From Methylophaga muralis (lineage in GTDB: Bacteria > Pseudomonadota > Gammaproteobacteria > Nitrosococcales > Methylophagaceae), in assembly GCF_001720165.1 (NCBI RefSeq), contig NZ_MCRI01000001.1:1-64000 (forward strand): a stretch of DNA of 64,000 bases, in the 5' to 3' direction. The notes under the pieces are model-generated. The model ran no database searches. It was not told the origin of the DNA and saw nothing but the letters and a program-made list of their open reading frames with translations. Made by a program: the position numbers and the translations under genes. Of the stretch, positions 9,305-19,540 are shown in pieces (positions within the stretch are counted from its first letter, which is position 1; every line of letters starts with the position of its first letter).

Positions 9305-10054
9305 CTAGCTCTCCAGCTGCGCCATCACCTCATCAGAGAAGTCTGCGTTACTGTAAACCTGTTGCACATCATCCAGCTCTTCAAAAGCCTCAATCATCGC
9401 GATGGCTTTTTGTGCATCGTCCAACTCGAGACTGACAGTGGTATCCGGGTGCATGGTAACTTCAGCAGATTGTGATTCTAATCCCGCAGCGTCCAAAGCG
9501 TCTTTGACTGCTGAATAGTCTTCCGGCGAAGTGAACACATCAACTGAACCATCGGCATTTGTCACAATATCTTCCGCACCCGCTTCTAGCGCGACTTCCA
9601 TGACATCATCTTCAGAGATGTCATTGCCGAAACTGATAATACCTTTCTGATTAAACAGGTAGGCAACTGAACCATCAGTACCCATATTGCCGCCGCGCTT
9701 ACTGAAAACATGACGTACTTCGGCAACAGTTCGGTTACGATTATCTGTCATGCAGTCAACCATAATGGCGATACCATTAGGGCCATAACCTTCATAACGG
9801 ATTTCTTCATAAGCGGCACCTTCCAGTTCACCAGCACCACGTTTTGAAGCGCGCTCAATAACATCTTTGGTCATATTACTACCCAAAGCTTTATCGATAG
9901 CAGCGCGTAACCGCGGGTTAGTGGCAGGGTCACTGCCGCCCATTCTGGCAGCAACAGTAATTTCACGAATCAACCGGGTGAACAGTTTGCCGCGTTTGGC
10001 ATCTTGTGCACCTTTCCTATGCTGAATATTCGCCCATTTACTATGACCTGCCAT
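9305..10054 (-). CDS. yebC: YebC/PmpR family protein (TACO1-like)
   Basis: Cytosolic three-domain protein of the YebC family. Homologues act as transcription regulators or as factors easing ribosome stalling at polyproline; the role here is not shown by sequence. The N-terminal [23 protein letters not shown] is the family hallmark, followed by [16 protein letters not shown] and the [11 protein letters not shown] core. At 249 aa it is typical. Its position before ruvC is widely conserved. Confidence 0.95.
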   Translation of the reverse strand: MAGHSKWANIQHRKGAQDAKRGKLFTRLIREITVAARMGGSDPATNPRLRAAIDKALGSNMTKDVIERASKRGAGELEGAAYEEIRYEGYGPNGIAIMVDCMTDNRNRTVAEVRHVFSKRGGNMGTDGSVAYLFNQKGIISFGNDISEDDVMEVALEAGAEDIVTNADGSVDVFTSPEDYSAVKDALDAAGLESQSAEVTMHPDTTVSLELDDAQKAIAMIEAFEELDDVQQVYSNADFSDEVMAQLES

Positions 10055-10100
10055 TTAGTACTAACCTCTTTGTTATTACGTCTATACGAGTTTTATGCAA

Positions 10101-11030
10101 TTAAACCAAAGTATTCCAGTCGCGGTAATATTGGCTACGACCATACACCTGATCGAAATACATGCTTTGTAACTGTTCAGTTATCGGGCCACGTTTTCCT
10201 TCACCAATTGGGCGATTATCCAATTCGCGAATCGGTGTAACTTCAGCTGCAGTTCCAGTGAAGAATGCTTCATCACAAATATACACCTCATCACGGGTAA
10301 TACGTTTTTCAACTACTTTCAGGCCGATATCGTTAGCCAAGCGCATAACTGTGTCACGAGTAATGCCTTCAAGTGCTGAGGTCAGTTCAGGCGTGTAAAG
10401 CACCCCATCACGAACCATGAAGAAGTTCTCACCACTCCCTTCGGTAACAAAACCATTGGCATCTAATAATAACGCTTCGTCATAGCCATCATTTACTGCT
10501 TCTTGCAAAGCCATCATTGAATTCATGTAATTGCCGTTGGCCTTGGCTTTACACATGGTGATATTGACGTGGTGACGCGTAAATGAAGAGGTTTTGATGC
10601 GAATGCCGCGGGTCATGTTTTCTTCACCTAAGTAGGAGCCCCAACTCCAGGCTGCAACCATAACGTGAGTTTTCAGATTGTCTGCACGAATACCCATGCC
10701 TTCAGAACCATAAAAGCACATTGGACGAATGTAGGCTGAATCCAGTTTGTTTTCACGAACTACTGAGCGCTGAGCTTCGTTTAAAGTCGCTTTGTCAAAA
10801 GGCATTTTCATACCAAGAATCTTGGCGCTACGGAATAAGCGGTCAGTATGCTCTTGCATACGGAAAATAGCTGTTCCAGCATCTGTTTTATAGGCGCGGA
10901 CGCCTTCAAAAACCCCCATTCCATAGTGCAAAGTATGCGTCAGCACATGGACTTTAGCTTCGCGCCAAGGCACAAATTCGCCATCCAACCAGATAACGCC
11001 ATCACGATCTGCCATTGTTACTGCTGCCAT
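10101..11030 (-). CDS. ilvE: Branched-chain-amino-acid aminotransferase IlvE
   Basis: Class IV PLP aminotransferase for the last step of Val, Leu and Ile synthesis. The PLP lysine is in TMCKAKANGNYMNS, and LDANGFVTEGSGENFF is the class IV signature. HYGMGVFEGVRAY marks the N-terminal domain. At 309 aa it matches the family. The ATG at 11030 follows an AGG by 5 bases. It lies between glnE and yebC, and the window also holds ilvD of the same pathway (32185-34038). Confidence 0.94.
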   Translation of the reverse strand: MAAVTMADRDGVIWLDGEFVPWREAKVHVLTHTLHYGMGVFEGVRAYKTDAGTAIFRMQEHTDRLFRSAKILGMKMPFDKATLNEAQRSVVRENKLDSAYIRPMCFYGSEGMGIRADNLKTHVMVAAWSWGSYLGEENMTRGIRIKTSSFTRHHVNITMCKAKANGNYMNSMMALQEAVNDGYDEALLLDANGFVTEGSGENFFMVRDGVLYTPELTSALEGITRDTVMRLANDIGLKVVEKRITRDEVYICDEAFFTGTAAEVTPIRELDNRPIGEGKRGPITEQLQSMYFDQVYGRSQYYRDWNTLV

Positions 11031-11062
11031 AATTACCTACTTTAAGATACTTAAAATTGATT

Positions 11063-13876
11063 TCAAACTGGTTGTTCGCATAACCAGTGTTGCCAAATTG
11101 CGTTTACTTGTTGCTGAAAATCGGCCACTTTGGCCACCGGCACCACTGCCGGTTGTTCCTGCAGAACACAATGATTTGCCTCGCTACGATAATAACGATA
11201 AGCATCCGCCAGCATAGTTCCTTGCTGCTGGGTGAGCTTACCAGTCGCAACCAGTGCATCCAAAATGCGGATATTATCGGTGTAAACCATCAAATCAGGC
11301 AAGCTTGATGACCAAGCTAGCACTGCGTATTGCACCATAAATTCAATATCAGTGATACCACCAATGCCCTGCTTAAGGTCAAACGAATCATCAACAGACT
11401 TATCCAGTTGCTGTCGCATTTTCTGCCGCATTTCGCTGACTTCTCTCGCCAGCTCGTCTGCGGTCCGTGCTTTGGACAAAACTTGTTGGCGAATATTACT
11501 GAACTGTTCAGCCAATTTTTGATCACCAGCAACGCAACGCGCTCGAACTAAGGCTTGGTGTTCCCAAGTCCAGGCTTCCTGCTGCTGATAATCCGCAAAA
11601 CCTGATATCGGACTGACTAACAAACCTGAATTTCCCATGGGTCGCAGACGCATATCGACTTCATATAAAACGCCACCCGAAGTCACAGTATTTAAAATAT
11701 GAATCATCCGCTGAGCCAATCGTGTGTAAAACACCATGACATCAACCGGCTTCTCACCATCGGTCATGCCCTCACGCGTATCATCAAACACAAAGACCAG
11801 ATCCAAATCGGAGCCATAGCCCAACTCCAGTCCACCTAATTTGCCATAAGCAATCACGCTAAAACCACATTGCGTCATATCAGTTGCGTCGGCTGCCGGA
11901 GGTAAACCATGACGACTACTTAAATATAACCATGCAAGCTGTAATGCTCGCTCTAGCTGAATCTCTGCTAATTCGCTTAACTGATCACCAACGCGCATTA
12001 AGGGCAGCACTTCCGTCACATCCGCCGCTGCAACATGCAGGGTGGCAATCTGCCGAAATTCTCGCATTAAGTTCATTTGTTGTTCGAGATCAGTATCATC
12101 GGCAACAGATAAGAATTGATGCAATAGTGCTTTTTGCTGTTCACGGCCGGGCACTTCATAAAGCGAACGAGGATCAAGTAATTCATCCAACAACACCGGA
12201 TATCGGGCTAACTGATGACTAATCAGCGGACTTGCCGCACATAGCTTCACCAACTGAGATAATGCCAGCGTATTTTCAACCAGTAGTGACATATAGGCTG
12301 ATCGCCGCATGATGGATTCAAGCAGTGGCATCATCCGCTGCAAACAGTTATCCGGTTGCTCCGTTCCCGCTGCCGCCTGCACCAACAAAGGCAGCAGTTT
12401 TTTTAATCGATCCCGCCCAGTTTGACTGAGATTTTTTACCGGGCTTTGGTCTAGTAATTTTTCAATGGTTTGTTGTGACAGTTGCGGATCGTGATAGCCC
12501 CACTTTTCAAGATATTCCACAATTTCCGCTTCACTGGCAGTGAGCAAAGCTACGGTGTCTGTTGTTTCATCACCTGCCTGTGGGGCAGTGAGTATTTGCT
12601 CAAAATGCTCATGCACTTGTTGCCGATGTTCATTAAGTTTTTTGACAAAATCTTGCCAGTTTTCGAACCCCATACTATTTGCCAATCGAGTCTGTGCAGC
12701 CTCATCTTTTGGCAGAACATGAGTTTGTTGATCTGCCCAAGCTTGAATTCGATGCTCAGTGCGACGTAAAAATTCATAGGCATTTTTTAATGCGGTTACC
12801 GCATAACCTGACAATAATTTTCGTTCGGCCAACACATGCAGAATCGTCAGAATTGGTCGTTGCTGTAACGAGAGATCCCGTCCGCCATAAATCAACTGAA
12901 ATACCTGGCCGATAAACTCTATCTCGCGAATGCCTCCAGCTCCCAATTTGATATTGTCTTCCATGCCTTTGAGATGCAGTTGACCGGCAATCATTGATTT
13001 CATTTCGCGCAATGAATCAAACATACCGTAATCAAGATAGCGTCTATATATAAAAGGACGCAGCAGCTCGCTAATGGCTTTTTTATCCTGTTCGCTACCG
13101 TTAACAGGTCTTGCCTTGATCATCGCGTAGCGCTCCCATTCCCGTCCTTGTGTTTGGTAGTAATCCTCTATTGCATCGAAACTGGCCACTAATGCGCCAC
13201 TGTCACCAAATGGACGTAAACGCATATCGACACGAAACACAAAACCATCGACGGTGACGCTATCCAACGCCTGTATCAGCTTGCGTCCTAATCGGGTAAA
13301 AAATTCCTCGTTAGTCAGGCTTTTTCTAGCACCTTGGGTTTCACCTTCGTCAGGATAAGTGAAAATCAAATCAATATCGGAAGACAGGTTGAGCTCCCCA
13401 GCGCCCATTTTGCCCATTCCCAATACAATCAACTGCTGAGGTTCGCCAAGCTTATTTGTGGGTGTACCCAAAAATTCTGTTTGCCACTGATAAAGCTTAT
13501 CTAATGCCTGTTCAACGCAGCAGTCGGCCAAGGCTGTCAACTCACGAATCGTTTCAGCCAGTTCCGCCCAGCCGGCTAAATCTCGCCAGATAATTCGTAC
13601 CATTTCTCGTTGACGAAAAAAACGTAGTTGCTGATGCAGGGTGGCTTCATCTTTAACGTTGACAAGTCGTTGTTGCAACCGTTGCTGATAATCATTTTGA
13701 CTGTATGCTTTCTCTAAATCGCCACTTTCAATCAGCTCCGTCATTCGTTGTGGTTGGCGTTCCCCCTGATTGAACACATATTCGCTAGCAGTTAATACTG
13801 TCATAGCAGAATCAAGTAGATTTTGCTTATGCTGCAAAATCAATTGCCAGTGTTCACTGAGTGGTGTCGGTATCAT
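11063..13876 (-). CDS. glnE: Glutamine synthetase adenylyltransferase/deadenylase GlnE
   Basis: Bifunctional enzyme that adds AMP to, and removes it from, a tyrosine of glutamine synthetase under control of PII. Two nucleotidyltransferase modules are visible: the N-terminal deadenylylase with LSSDIDLIFTY and the C-terminal adenylylase with YGSDLDLVFVFD. Each is followed by its helical GlnD-associated domain. The longest frame begins at a TTG at 13900. I chose the ATG at 13876, which has GAGG five bases upstream. At about 937 aa it has full length. Confidence 0.95.
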   Translation of the reverse strand: MIPTPLSEHWQLILQHKQNLLDSAMTVLTASEYVFNQGERQPQRMTELIESGDLEKAYSQNDYQQRLQQRLVNVKDEATLHQQLRFFRQREMVRIIWRDLAGWAELAETIRELTALADCCVEQALDKLYQWQTEFLGTPTNKLGEPQQLIVLGMGKMGAGELNLSSDIDLIFTYPDEGETQGARKSLTNEEFFTRLGRKLIQALDSVTVDGFVFRVDMRLRPFGDSGALVASFDAIEDYYQTQGREWERYAMIKARPVNGSEQDKKAISELLRPFIYRRYLDYGMFDSLREMKSMIAGQLHLKGMEDNIKLGAGGIREIEFIGQVFQLIYGGRDLSLQQRPILTILHVLAERKLLSGYAVTALKNAYEFLRRTEHRIQAWADQQTHVLPKDEAAQTRLANSMGFENWQDFVKKLNEHRQQVHEHFEQILTAPQAGDETTDTVALLTASEAEIVEYLEKWGYHDPQLSQQTIEKLLDQSPVKNLSQTGRDRLKKLLPLLVQAAAGTEQPDNCLQRMMPLLESIMRRSAYMSLLVENTLALSQLVKLCAASPLISHQLARYPVLLDELLDPRSLYEVPGREQQKALLHQFLSVADDTDLEQQMNLMREFRQIATLHVAAADVTEVLPLMRVGDQLSELAEIQLERALQLAWLYLSSRHGLPPAADATDMTQCGFSVIAYGKLGGLELGYGSDLDLVFVFDDTREGMTDGEKPVDVMVFYTRLAQRMIHILNTVTSGGVLYEVDMRLRPMGNSGLLVSPISGFADYQQQEAWTWEHQALVRARCVAGDQKLAEQFSNIRQQVLSKARTADELAREVSEMRQKMRQQLDKSVDDSFDLKQGIGGITDIEFMVQYAVLAWSSSLPDLMVYTDNIRILDALVATGKLTQQQGTMLADAYRYYRSEANHCVLQEQPAVVPVAKVADFQQQVNAIWQHWLCEQPV

Positions 13877-14032
13877 GCTTGCCTCATTAACTCTATTCAA
13901 AATGCACAGTCATTGAAAATGTGTCTAAACTAACAGAACATATAGCTTATCGCGATGAATCAACCACGAAATTTTCACATTGGCTGATGTATTGTTTTAA
14001 CCAGATAAACTTCCGTCTCGTCAAAGGAGACA

Positions 14033-14656
14033 ATGATGGACAGCACAAAAAACAACGCACCACATCACAAACCCAAATGCGTTTCAGATCGAGTGGCTCT
14101 GGCCATCGTTAAATTTATGCGTTTTTTTGCCGATGTCTTTTTCTCTGGTCGCTACGGACATCGTGCTGTAGTCCTGGAGACGGTCGCCGCAGTTCCCGGC
14201 ATGGTAGGCGGCGCATTGCAACATCTTCGTTCATTACGTCGTATGCAGGATGATGATGGCTGGATCAGCACTCTGCTCGAAGAGGCTGATAACGAGCGCA
14301 TGCACCTTTTGACCTTTGTGCATATTGCCCAACCCAGCTGGTTCGAGCGTGTGTTGATCATCATCGCCCAAGGTGTGTTTTATAATCTGTTTTTTATTTT
14401 GTATCTGTTCTCTTCACGCATTGCCCATCGCATTGTCGGCTATCTCGAAGAAGAAGCGGTATATAGCTACACAGAATATTTGGCTGGAATTGATGCAGGT
14501 ACTTATGAGAACGTTGCAGCCCCACAAATAGCCATTGAATATTGGAAACTCCCGGCTGATGCCAGGTTGCGTGACGTCGTATTGGTAGTGAGAGACGATG
14601 AGGCAAAACATCGGGATGTGAATCATGACTTTGCCAATCAATTGCAAAATGCATAA
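14033..14656 (+). CDS. aox: Alternative (cyanide-insensitive type) ubiquinol oxidase
   Basis: Di-iron membrane oxidase that reduces oxygen to water with ubiquinol without pumping protons. All ligand motifs are present in order: Glu in [13 protein letters not shown], ExxH in EEADNERMH, Glu in [14 protein letters not shown], and ExxH in [14 protein letters not shown]. The hydrophobic stretch [20 protein letters not shown] suits monotopic membrane binding. At 207 aa it has bacterial AOX length, without the plant targeting region. Two adjacent ATGs (14033 and 14036) follow GGAG; the second has better spacing. The 13877-14032 gap shared with divergent glnE must hold its promoter, which I cannot place with confidence. 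Confidence 0.9.
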   Translation: MMDSTKNNAPHHKPKCVSDRVALAIVKFMRFFADVFFSGRYGHRAVVLETVAAVPGMVGGALQHLRSLRRMQDDDGWISTLLEEADNERMHLLTFVHIAQPSWFERVLIIIAQGVFYNLFFILYLFSSRIAHRIVGYLEEEAVYSYTEYLAGIDAGTYENVAAPQIAIEYWKLPADARLRDVVLVVRDDEAKHRDVNHDFANQLQNA

Positions 14657-14721
14657 CCTGCTGCAGCCTGAATTACTCAAAATTAGCTAACCCCAGGCCG
14701 CGATGACAGACAAGGACGACT

Positions 14722-15090
14722 ATGGCGACTCTACTTTATAGACTTAATAATGTGCCCGAAGACGAAGCGGAAGATATTCGTCAATTGCTGGATGACAAAG
14801 GCTTGGCCTTTTATGAAACTCAGGCCGGATTTTTTGGCCTGGGCGTAGCTGCAATCTGGTTGGTTAATGATCAACAGTTACCTCTGGCCAAAGCTATTGT
14901 TGATGAATATCAAGCCAAACGCGCTATTGATCAACGACAGCAGTATGAAACTCTGCGAGCCAGCGGCGAGATTCCCGGCTTTTTACAATCGATTTGGCAA
15001 CATCCTGTACGCTTTATCGGCGTTTTATTTTTAATCGCCTTTGTATTAAGTTTGATGCTCATCCCTTTCTGGAAAACATTACATCCCTAA
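14722..15090 (+). CDS. DUF6164-type membrane protein of unknown function
   Basis: A 122-residue protein. The N-terminal ~60 residues resemble a small ferredoxin-like (DUF2007-type) domain (LLYRLNNVPEDEAEDIRQLL, GIWLVNDQQ-like segment), followed by a charged helix. One C-terminal transmembrane helix is evident (VRFIGVLFLIAFVLSLMLIPFW). I assign it to the DUF6164 group from memory of similar proteins; no function is known to me. It lies 65 bases after the oxidase on the same strand and ends at a strong terminator, so the two may be co-transcribed. Confidence 0.8.
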   Translation: MATLLYRLNNVPEDEAEDIRQLLDDKGLAFYETQAGFFGLGVAAIWLVNDQQLPLAKAIVDEYQAKRAIDQRQQYETLRASGEIPGFLQSIWQHPVRFIGVLFLIAFVLSLMLIPFWKTLHP

Positions 15091-15111
15091 GCTCTCTTCA
15101 TTAAATACATG

Positions 15112-15151
15112 AATAAAAAAAGCCCCGCCTTTTGCAAGACGGGGCTTTTTT
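15112..15151. terminator. Bidirectional terminator between DUF6164 gene and groEL
   Basis: An AAAAAGCCCCG stem pairs with CGGGGCTTTTT around a 12-base loop, with A-runs on one side and T-runs on the other. It can stop transcription from both convergent genes. Confidence 0.9.
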
Positions 15152-15172
15152 ATAGGTGCTAGATGTAACGAA

Positions 15173-16813
<1,641 letters not shown>

Positions 16814-16858
16814 TTATAGCTATGTTTAACGTAACCAGATGTGAAATCGTCGGGAAGC

Positions 16859-17149
16859 TTACGCTTCGATCACAGCAACGATATCGTCTTCACGCATGAC
16901 CAGCAGTTCTTCGCCTTCCACTTTGACTTCGGTGCCGGCATATTTGCCAAACAGCACTTTGTCACCGACTTTAACAGCCAGGGGACGAACTTCACCAGAA
17001 TCGGTAATTTTGCCGTTACCCGCTGCGAGAATCTCGCCACGAGATGGTTTTTCTGCTGCATTGTCAGGAATGACAATACCACCAGCAGAGGTAGTTTCTT
17101 CTTCCATGCGACGTACAATCACACGATCATGAAGGGGACGAAGGTTCAT
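16859..17149 (-). CDS. groES: Co-chaperonin GroES (10 kDa)
   Basis: Heptameric lid of the GroEL chamber. The sequence [18 protein letters not shown], the mobile loop [14 protein letters not shown] and the ending [24 protein letters not shown] are all typical. I chose the ATG at 17149 (96 aa), preceded by a strong GGAGG, over the longer frame from 17185, whose extra N-terminus has no family match. Confidence 0.97.
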   Translation of the reverse strand: MNLRPLHDRVIVRRMEEETTSAGGIVIPDNAAEKPSRGEILAAGNGKITDSGEVRPLAVKVGDKVLFGKYAGTEVKVEGEELLVMREDDIVAVIEA

Positions 17150-17207
17150 TAGTTTTATCCTCCAAAAGTAACAAAAAATGACCAAGAAAATTCCAGGAAC
17201 CCCTTTA

Positions 17208-17233
17208 ATGGGGCTGCCTGAACAAACTTCAAG
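17208..17233 (-). promoter_or_regulatory. Sigma-32-type heat-shock promoter of groESL
   Basis: On the minus strand CTTGAA (17228-17233) and CCCCAT (17208-17213) lie 14 bases apart, followed by TA. This matches the RpoH consensus closely. It sits about 60 bases before the groES start. No CIRCE inverted repeat is visible, so control is probably by RpoH rather than HrcA. Confidence 0.8.
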
Positions 17234-17296
17234 TGCCTGAGTTAAAAATTTCTGAAAAAAAGTCAGTTCGATAGATTAAGGCTTACTACTGCAGCA

Positions 17297-17752
17297 TTAA
17301 CGAATATGGCGCTGATCGTCATCCTTGATGACTTCGCCTTCAATGACGTCGTCATTTTGCGAATAACGACCACGTGCTGACCATTGCTGACGGAATATCA
17401 CATTGCTGTTACGAATTAATTTCATAAGTAAAGCGCGGCGTAACGTTGGAATGAGTAGCAAGAAGCCCACTGCATCAGTCACAAAACCAGGAATCAATAA
17501 GAGAAAACCACTTATAAATAGCGTCATGCCTTCCAGCATTTCCAAAGCAGGCGTTTCACCTCGACGAATGGATTCCTGAGCACGCTGCATGGTCACAAGC
17601 CCCTGCAATTTCACTAACCATGCCCCTAATACAGCCGTGGCGATAACAAACAGAATGGTCCAACCCGCGCCAATGACTTCGCCAACTTCAATTAAAACGT
17701 AAATTTCAGCGATAGGGACCAGTAGAAATAGCAAAAACAGCCACTTGAACAT
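17297..17752 (-). CDS. fxsA: FxsA family membrane protein
   Basis: Small inner-membrane protein whose E. coli homologue, when overproduced, relieves phage T7 exclusion by the F plasmid; its normal function is unclear. Two or three hydrophobic segments are visible: WLFLLFLLVPIAEIYVLI, GWTILFVIATAVLGAWLV and LFISGFLLLIPGFVTDAVGFLLLIP. The C-terminal tail is hydrophilic. At 151 aa it has family length. As in E. coli it lies upstream of groESL, and a sigma-32-like promoter precedes it. Confidence 0.88.
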   Translation of the reverse strand: MFKWLFLLFLLVPIAEIYVLIEVGEVIGAGWTILFVIATAVLGAWLVKLQGLVTMQRAQESIRRGETPALEMLEGMTLFISGFLLLIPGFVTDAVGFLLLIPTLRRALLMKLIRNSNVIFRQQWSARGRYSQNDDVIEGEVIKDDDQRHIR

Positions 17753-17785
17753 TTTCTTTCCTTAACGGACATCAATGTTTATTTA

Positions 17786-17812
17786 TGTTGGGGCGTATCT
17801 TGATTTTTCAAG
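17786..17812 (-). promoter_or_regulatory. Candidate sigma-32-type promoter of fxsA
   Basis: On the minus strand CTTGAA (17807-17812) and CCCCAACA (17786-17793) are 13 bases apart. The -35 is perfect and the -10 matches CCCCA but not the final T. It lies about 35 bases before fxsA. Confidence 0.5.
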
Positions 17813-17869
17813 CTTTATTGCGAGACGAGCTCTGTAGCCAATTAACAACAAAAAATCAGTTTTGTTGCT

Positions 17870-17898
17870 TTGTAACACAACTGTCATAGAAACATCAT
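17870..17898 (+). promoter_or_regulatory. Pho-box-like PhoB site upstream of porin
   Basis: Three heptamers recur every 11 bases: TTGTAAC (17870-17876), CTGTCAT (17881-17887, perfect PhoB half-site) and ACATCAT (17892-17898), with A-rich four-base spacers. This is the direct-repeat layout of Pho boxes. An AT-rich GAAATATTC about ten bases downstream could be the -10. It suggests phosphate-starvation induction of the following porin. Confidence 0.65.
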
Positions 17899-17980
17899 CA
17901 CCCTGAAATATTCCAGCCTTATGGTGTGCGGGTCTTCGGACTTAAGACCGATTCGATTTACTAACTATGAGGATAGTCCC

Positions 17981-19435
17981 TTGAAACTGAAACCTACATC
18001 CCTATTAATCGCTGGTGCACTGATGGGCGCAGCCGTTTTACCTGTTCAAGCAGACCCGATGGTCGACCTGCTTAAAGTATTGCGTGACAAGGGCACTATC
18101 AGCGCTGAAGATTACAGCTTGCTGGCTAATGCCGCTAAAGCAAAAGAAGAAAAAGTTGCTGCTGAAAAAGAAGAAATGGTCAGCATTGTTAAAGAAACCG
18201 AGAAAAAATCTTCTTTGGTTACTCTGGACAGCAAAGGCTTGAATTTCCAATCAGCTGATAAATCATTTACTGCCAATATCGGTGGTCGTATTCATGCTGA
18301 CTATGGCTTCATCAGTGATGATTATTTTGACCGCAATGTTGCAAACGTTAATGAAGTTGGCAATGCCTCTAAATTCCGTCGCGCCCGTCTTGGTATGGAA
18401 GGCACCATGTTCACAAACTGGTTGTATGGTGTGGAAGTTAACTTTGGCTCTAATAGTAGCACCGAGTTCACCGATGTTATTATTGGTTACCAAGGTTTTG
18501 AAAACACCACAATCAAACTGGGTCGCCACAAAATGCCTTCTGGCTTAGAAGAATTGACCAGCTCAAACCGTATTTCAACTATGGAACGTTCTAACCCAAC
18601 TAACACATTTGCTTTGGGTCGTTACAATGGCCTGACAGTTGCAACAAAAGGTTCTAACTGGACTGCAACCGGTGGTACATGGTTAGGTGATGGTGTTAGC
18701 GCTGGTGAAAACTCGGACAAAGATTCTGATTACGGTTATGCCGGTCGTGCGACATTTGCACCGATTCAAGAAAAGGACTCCATTGTTCACTTAGGTCTTA
18801 GCTATAACCATATTAAGTATGAAGATACTTTCTCAAGTGATTCTTTAGCAAACAACAACGGTCGTTTAAGAGCTCGCCCAAATAACAATTTCTTTGATGA
18901 GCGCCCAGTACAAGTAATTTATCAAGGTACTGAAAGTGCAGATACTTATGGATTAGAAGCGGCAACAATTCAAGGTCCATTCTCATTACAAGCTGAATAT
19001 TTCAAGCGTGAATTGAACCGTAAAGAATTTAAAGATGCGGATGTTGATGGTTGGTATGCTTTAGCCACTTATACATTGACTGGCGAAACTCGTGGTTACC
19101 GTGACGGTGTAATGCGTACTATTTCACCAAAGAATGCTGTTGGTAAAGGCGGCTTCGGAGCTTGGGAACTGGTTGCTCGTTACGACGAACTGGATGTTTG
19201 GGATAGCAGTGCAGCCCAAGAAGGTTTATTGGTACATTCTGGTAGCACGAATAATAACTTCAACAATCTCCGTGGCACTAAGAGTGAAATCTGGACTATC
19301 GGTGTGAACTGGTATGTGAACGACAATATTCGTTTTATGGCGAACTATGTTGATGCCGATATCAAATCTGATGCAGCTAACAATGCAGAAGGCGATATCA
19401 AAGCGTTCTTATTACGCGGTCAGGTTGCGTTCTAA
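17981..19435 (+). CDS. Phosphate-selective-type porin (OprO/OprP family)
   Basis: Outer-membrane beta-barrel of the Porin_O_P family, which often admits phosphate or polyphosphate. A signal peptide runs from the start to VQADP. A short coiled segment (AKAKEEKVAAEKEEM) follows, then the barrel opening FTANIGGRIHADYG, FRRARLGMEGTMF and ending with Phe (LLRGQVAF), as outer-membrane proteins do. The start I choose is the TTG at 17981, with GAGG 8 bases upstream and a clean signal peptide, giving 484 aa; the frame extends to 17921 without a good start. The Pho-box-like site upstream supports a phosphate role. Confidence 0.87.
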   Translation: MKLKPTSLLIAGALMGAAVLPVQADPMVDLLKVLRDKGTISAEDYSLLANAAKAKEEKVAAEKEEMVSIVKETEKKSSLVTLDSKGLNFQSADKSFTANIGGRIHADYGFISDDYFDRNVANVNEVGNASKFRRARLGMEGTMFTNWLYGVEVNFGSNSSTEFTDVIIGYQGFENTTIKLGRHKMPSGLEELTSSNRISTMERSNPTNTFALGRYNGLTVATKGSNWTATGGTWLGDGVSAGENSDKDSDYGYAGRATFAPIQEKDSIVHLGLSYNHIKYEDTFSSDSLANNNGRLRARPNNNFFDERPVQVIYQGTESADTYGLEAATIQGPFSLQAEYFKRELNRKEFKDADVDGWYALATYTLTGETRGYRDGVMRTISPKNAVGKGGFGAWELVARYDELDVWDSSAAQEGLLVHSGSTNNNFNNLRGTKSEIWTIGVNWYVNDNIRFMANYVDADIKSDAANNAEGDIKAFLLRGQVAF

Positions 19436-19458
19436 TTTGAAGCAAGATATCTCCTGAG

Positions 19459-19499
19459 AAAAAGCCTCACCTTGGATTTTTAAGGTGGGGCTTTTTTTT
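19459..19499 (+). terminator. Terminator after porin gene
   Basis: AGCCTCACCTT pairs with AAGGTGGGGCT (one G-T wobble) around a GGATTTT-type loop and is followed by eight T. It separates the porin from the ParB-like gene. Confidence 0.88.
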
Positions 19500-19540
19500 A
19501 AAATCAACTTGTTCAACTACTCTTTTAAGCGGAGTGTTTT

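Noticed and set aside
13985-14010. NsrR-like half-site (GATGTATT) ahead of the alternative oxidase
   Set aside because: Only one arm is similar and the second arm is missing; too weak to call.
17186-17296. CIRCE operator before groESL
   Set aside because: No TTAGCACTC-N9-GAGTGCTAA-like repeat is present; only a sigma-32-type promoter is seen.
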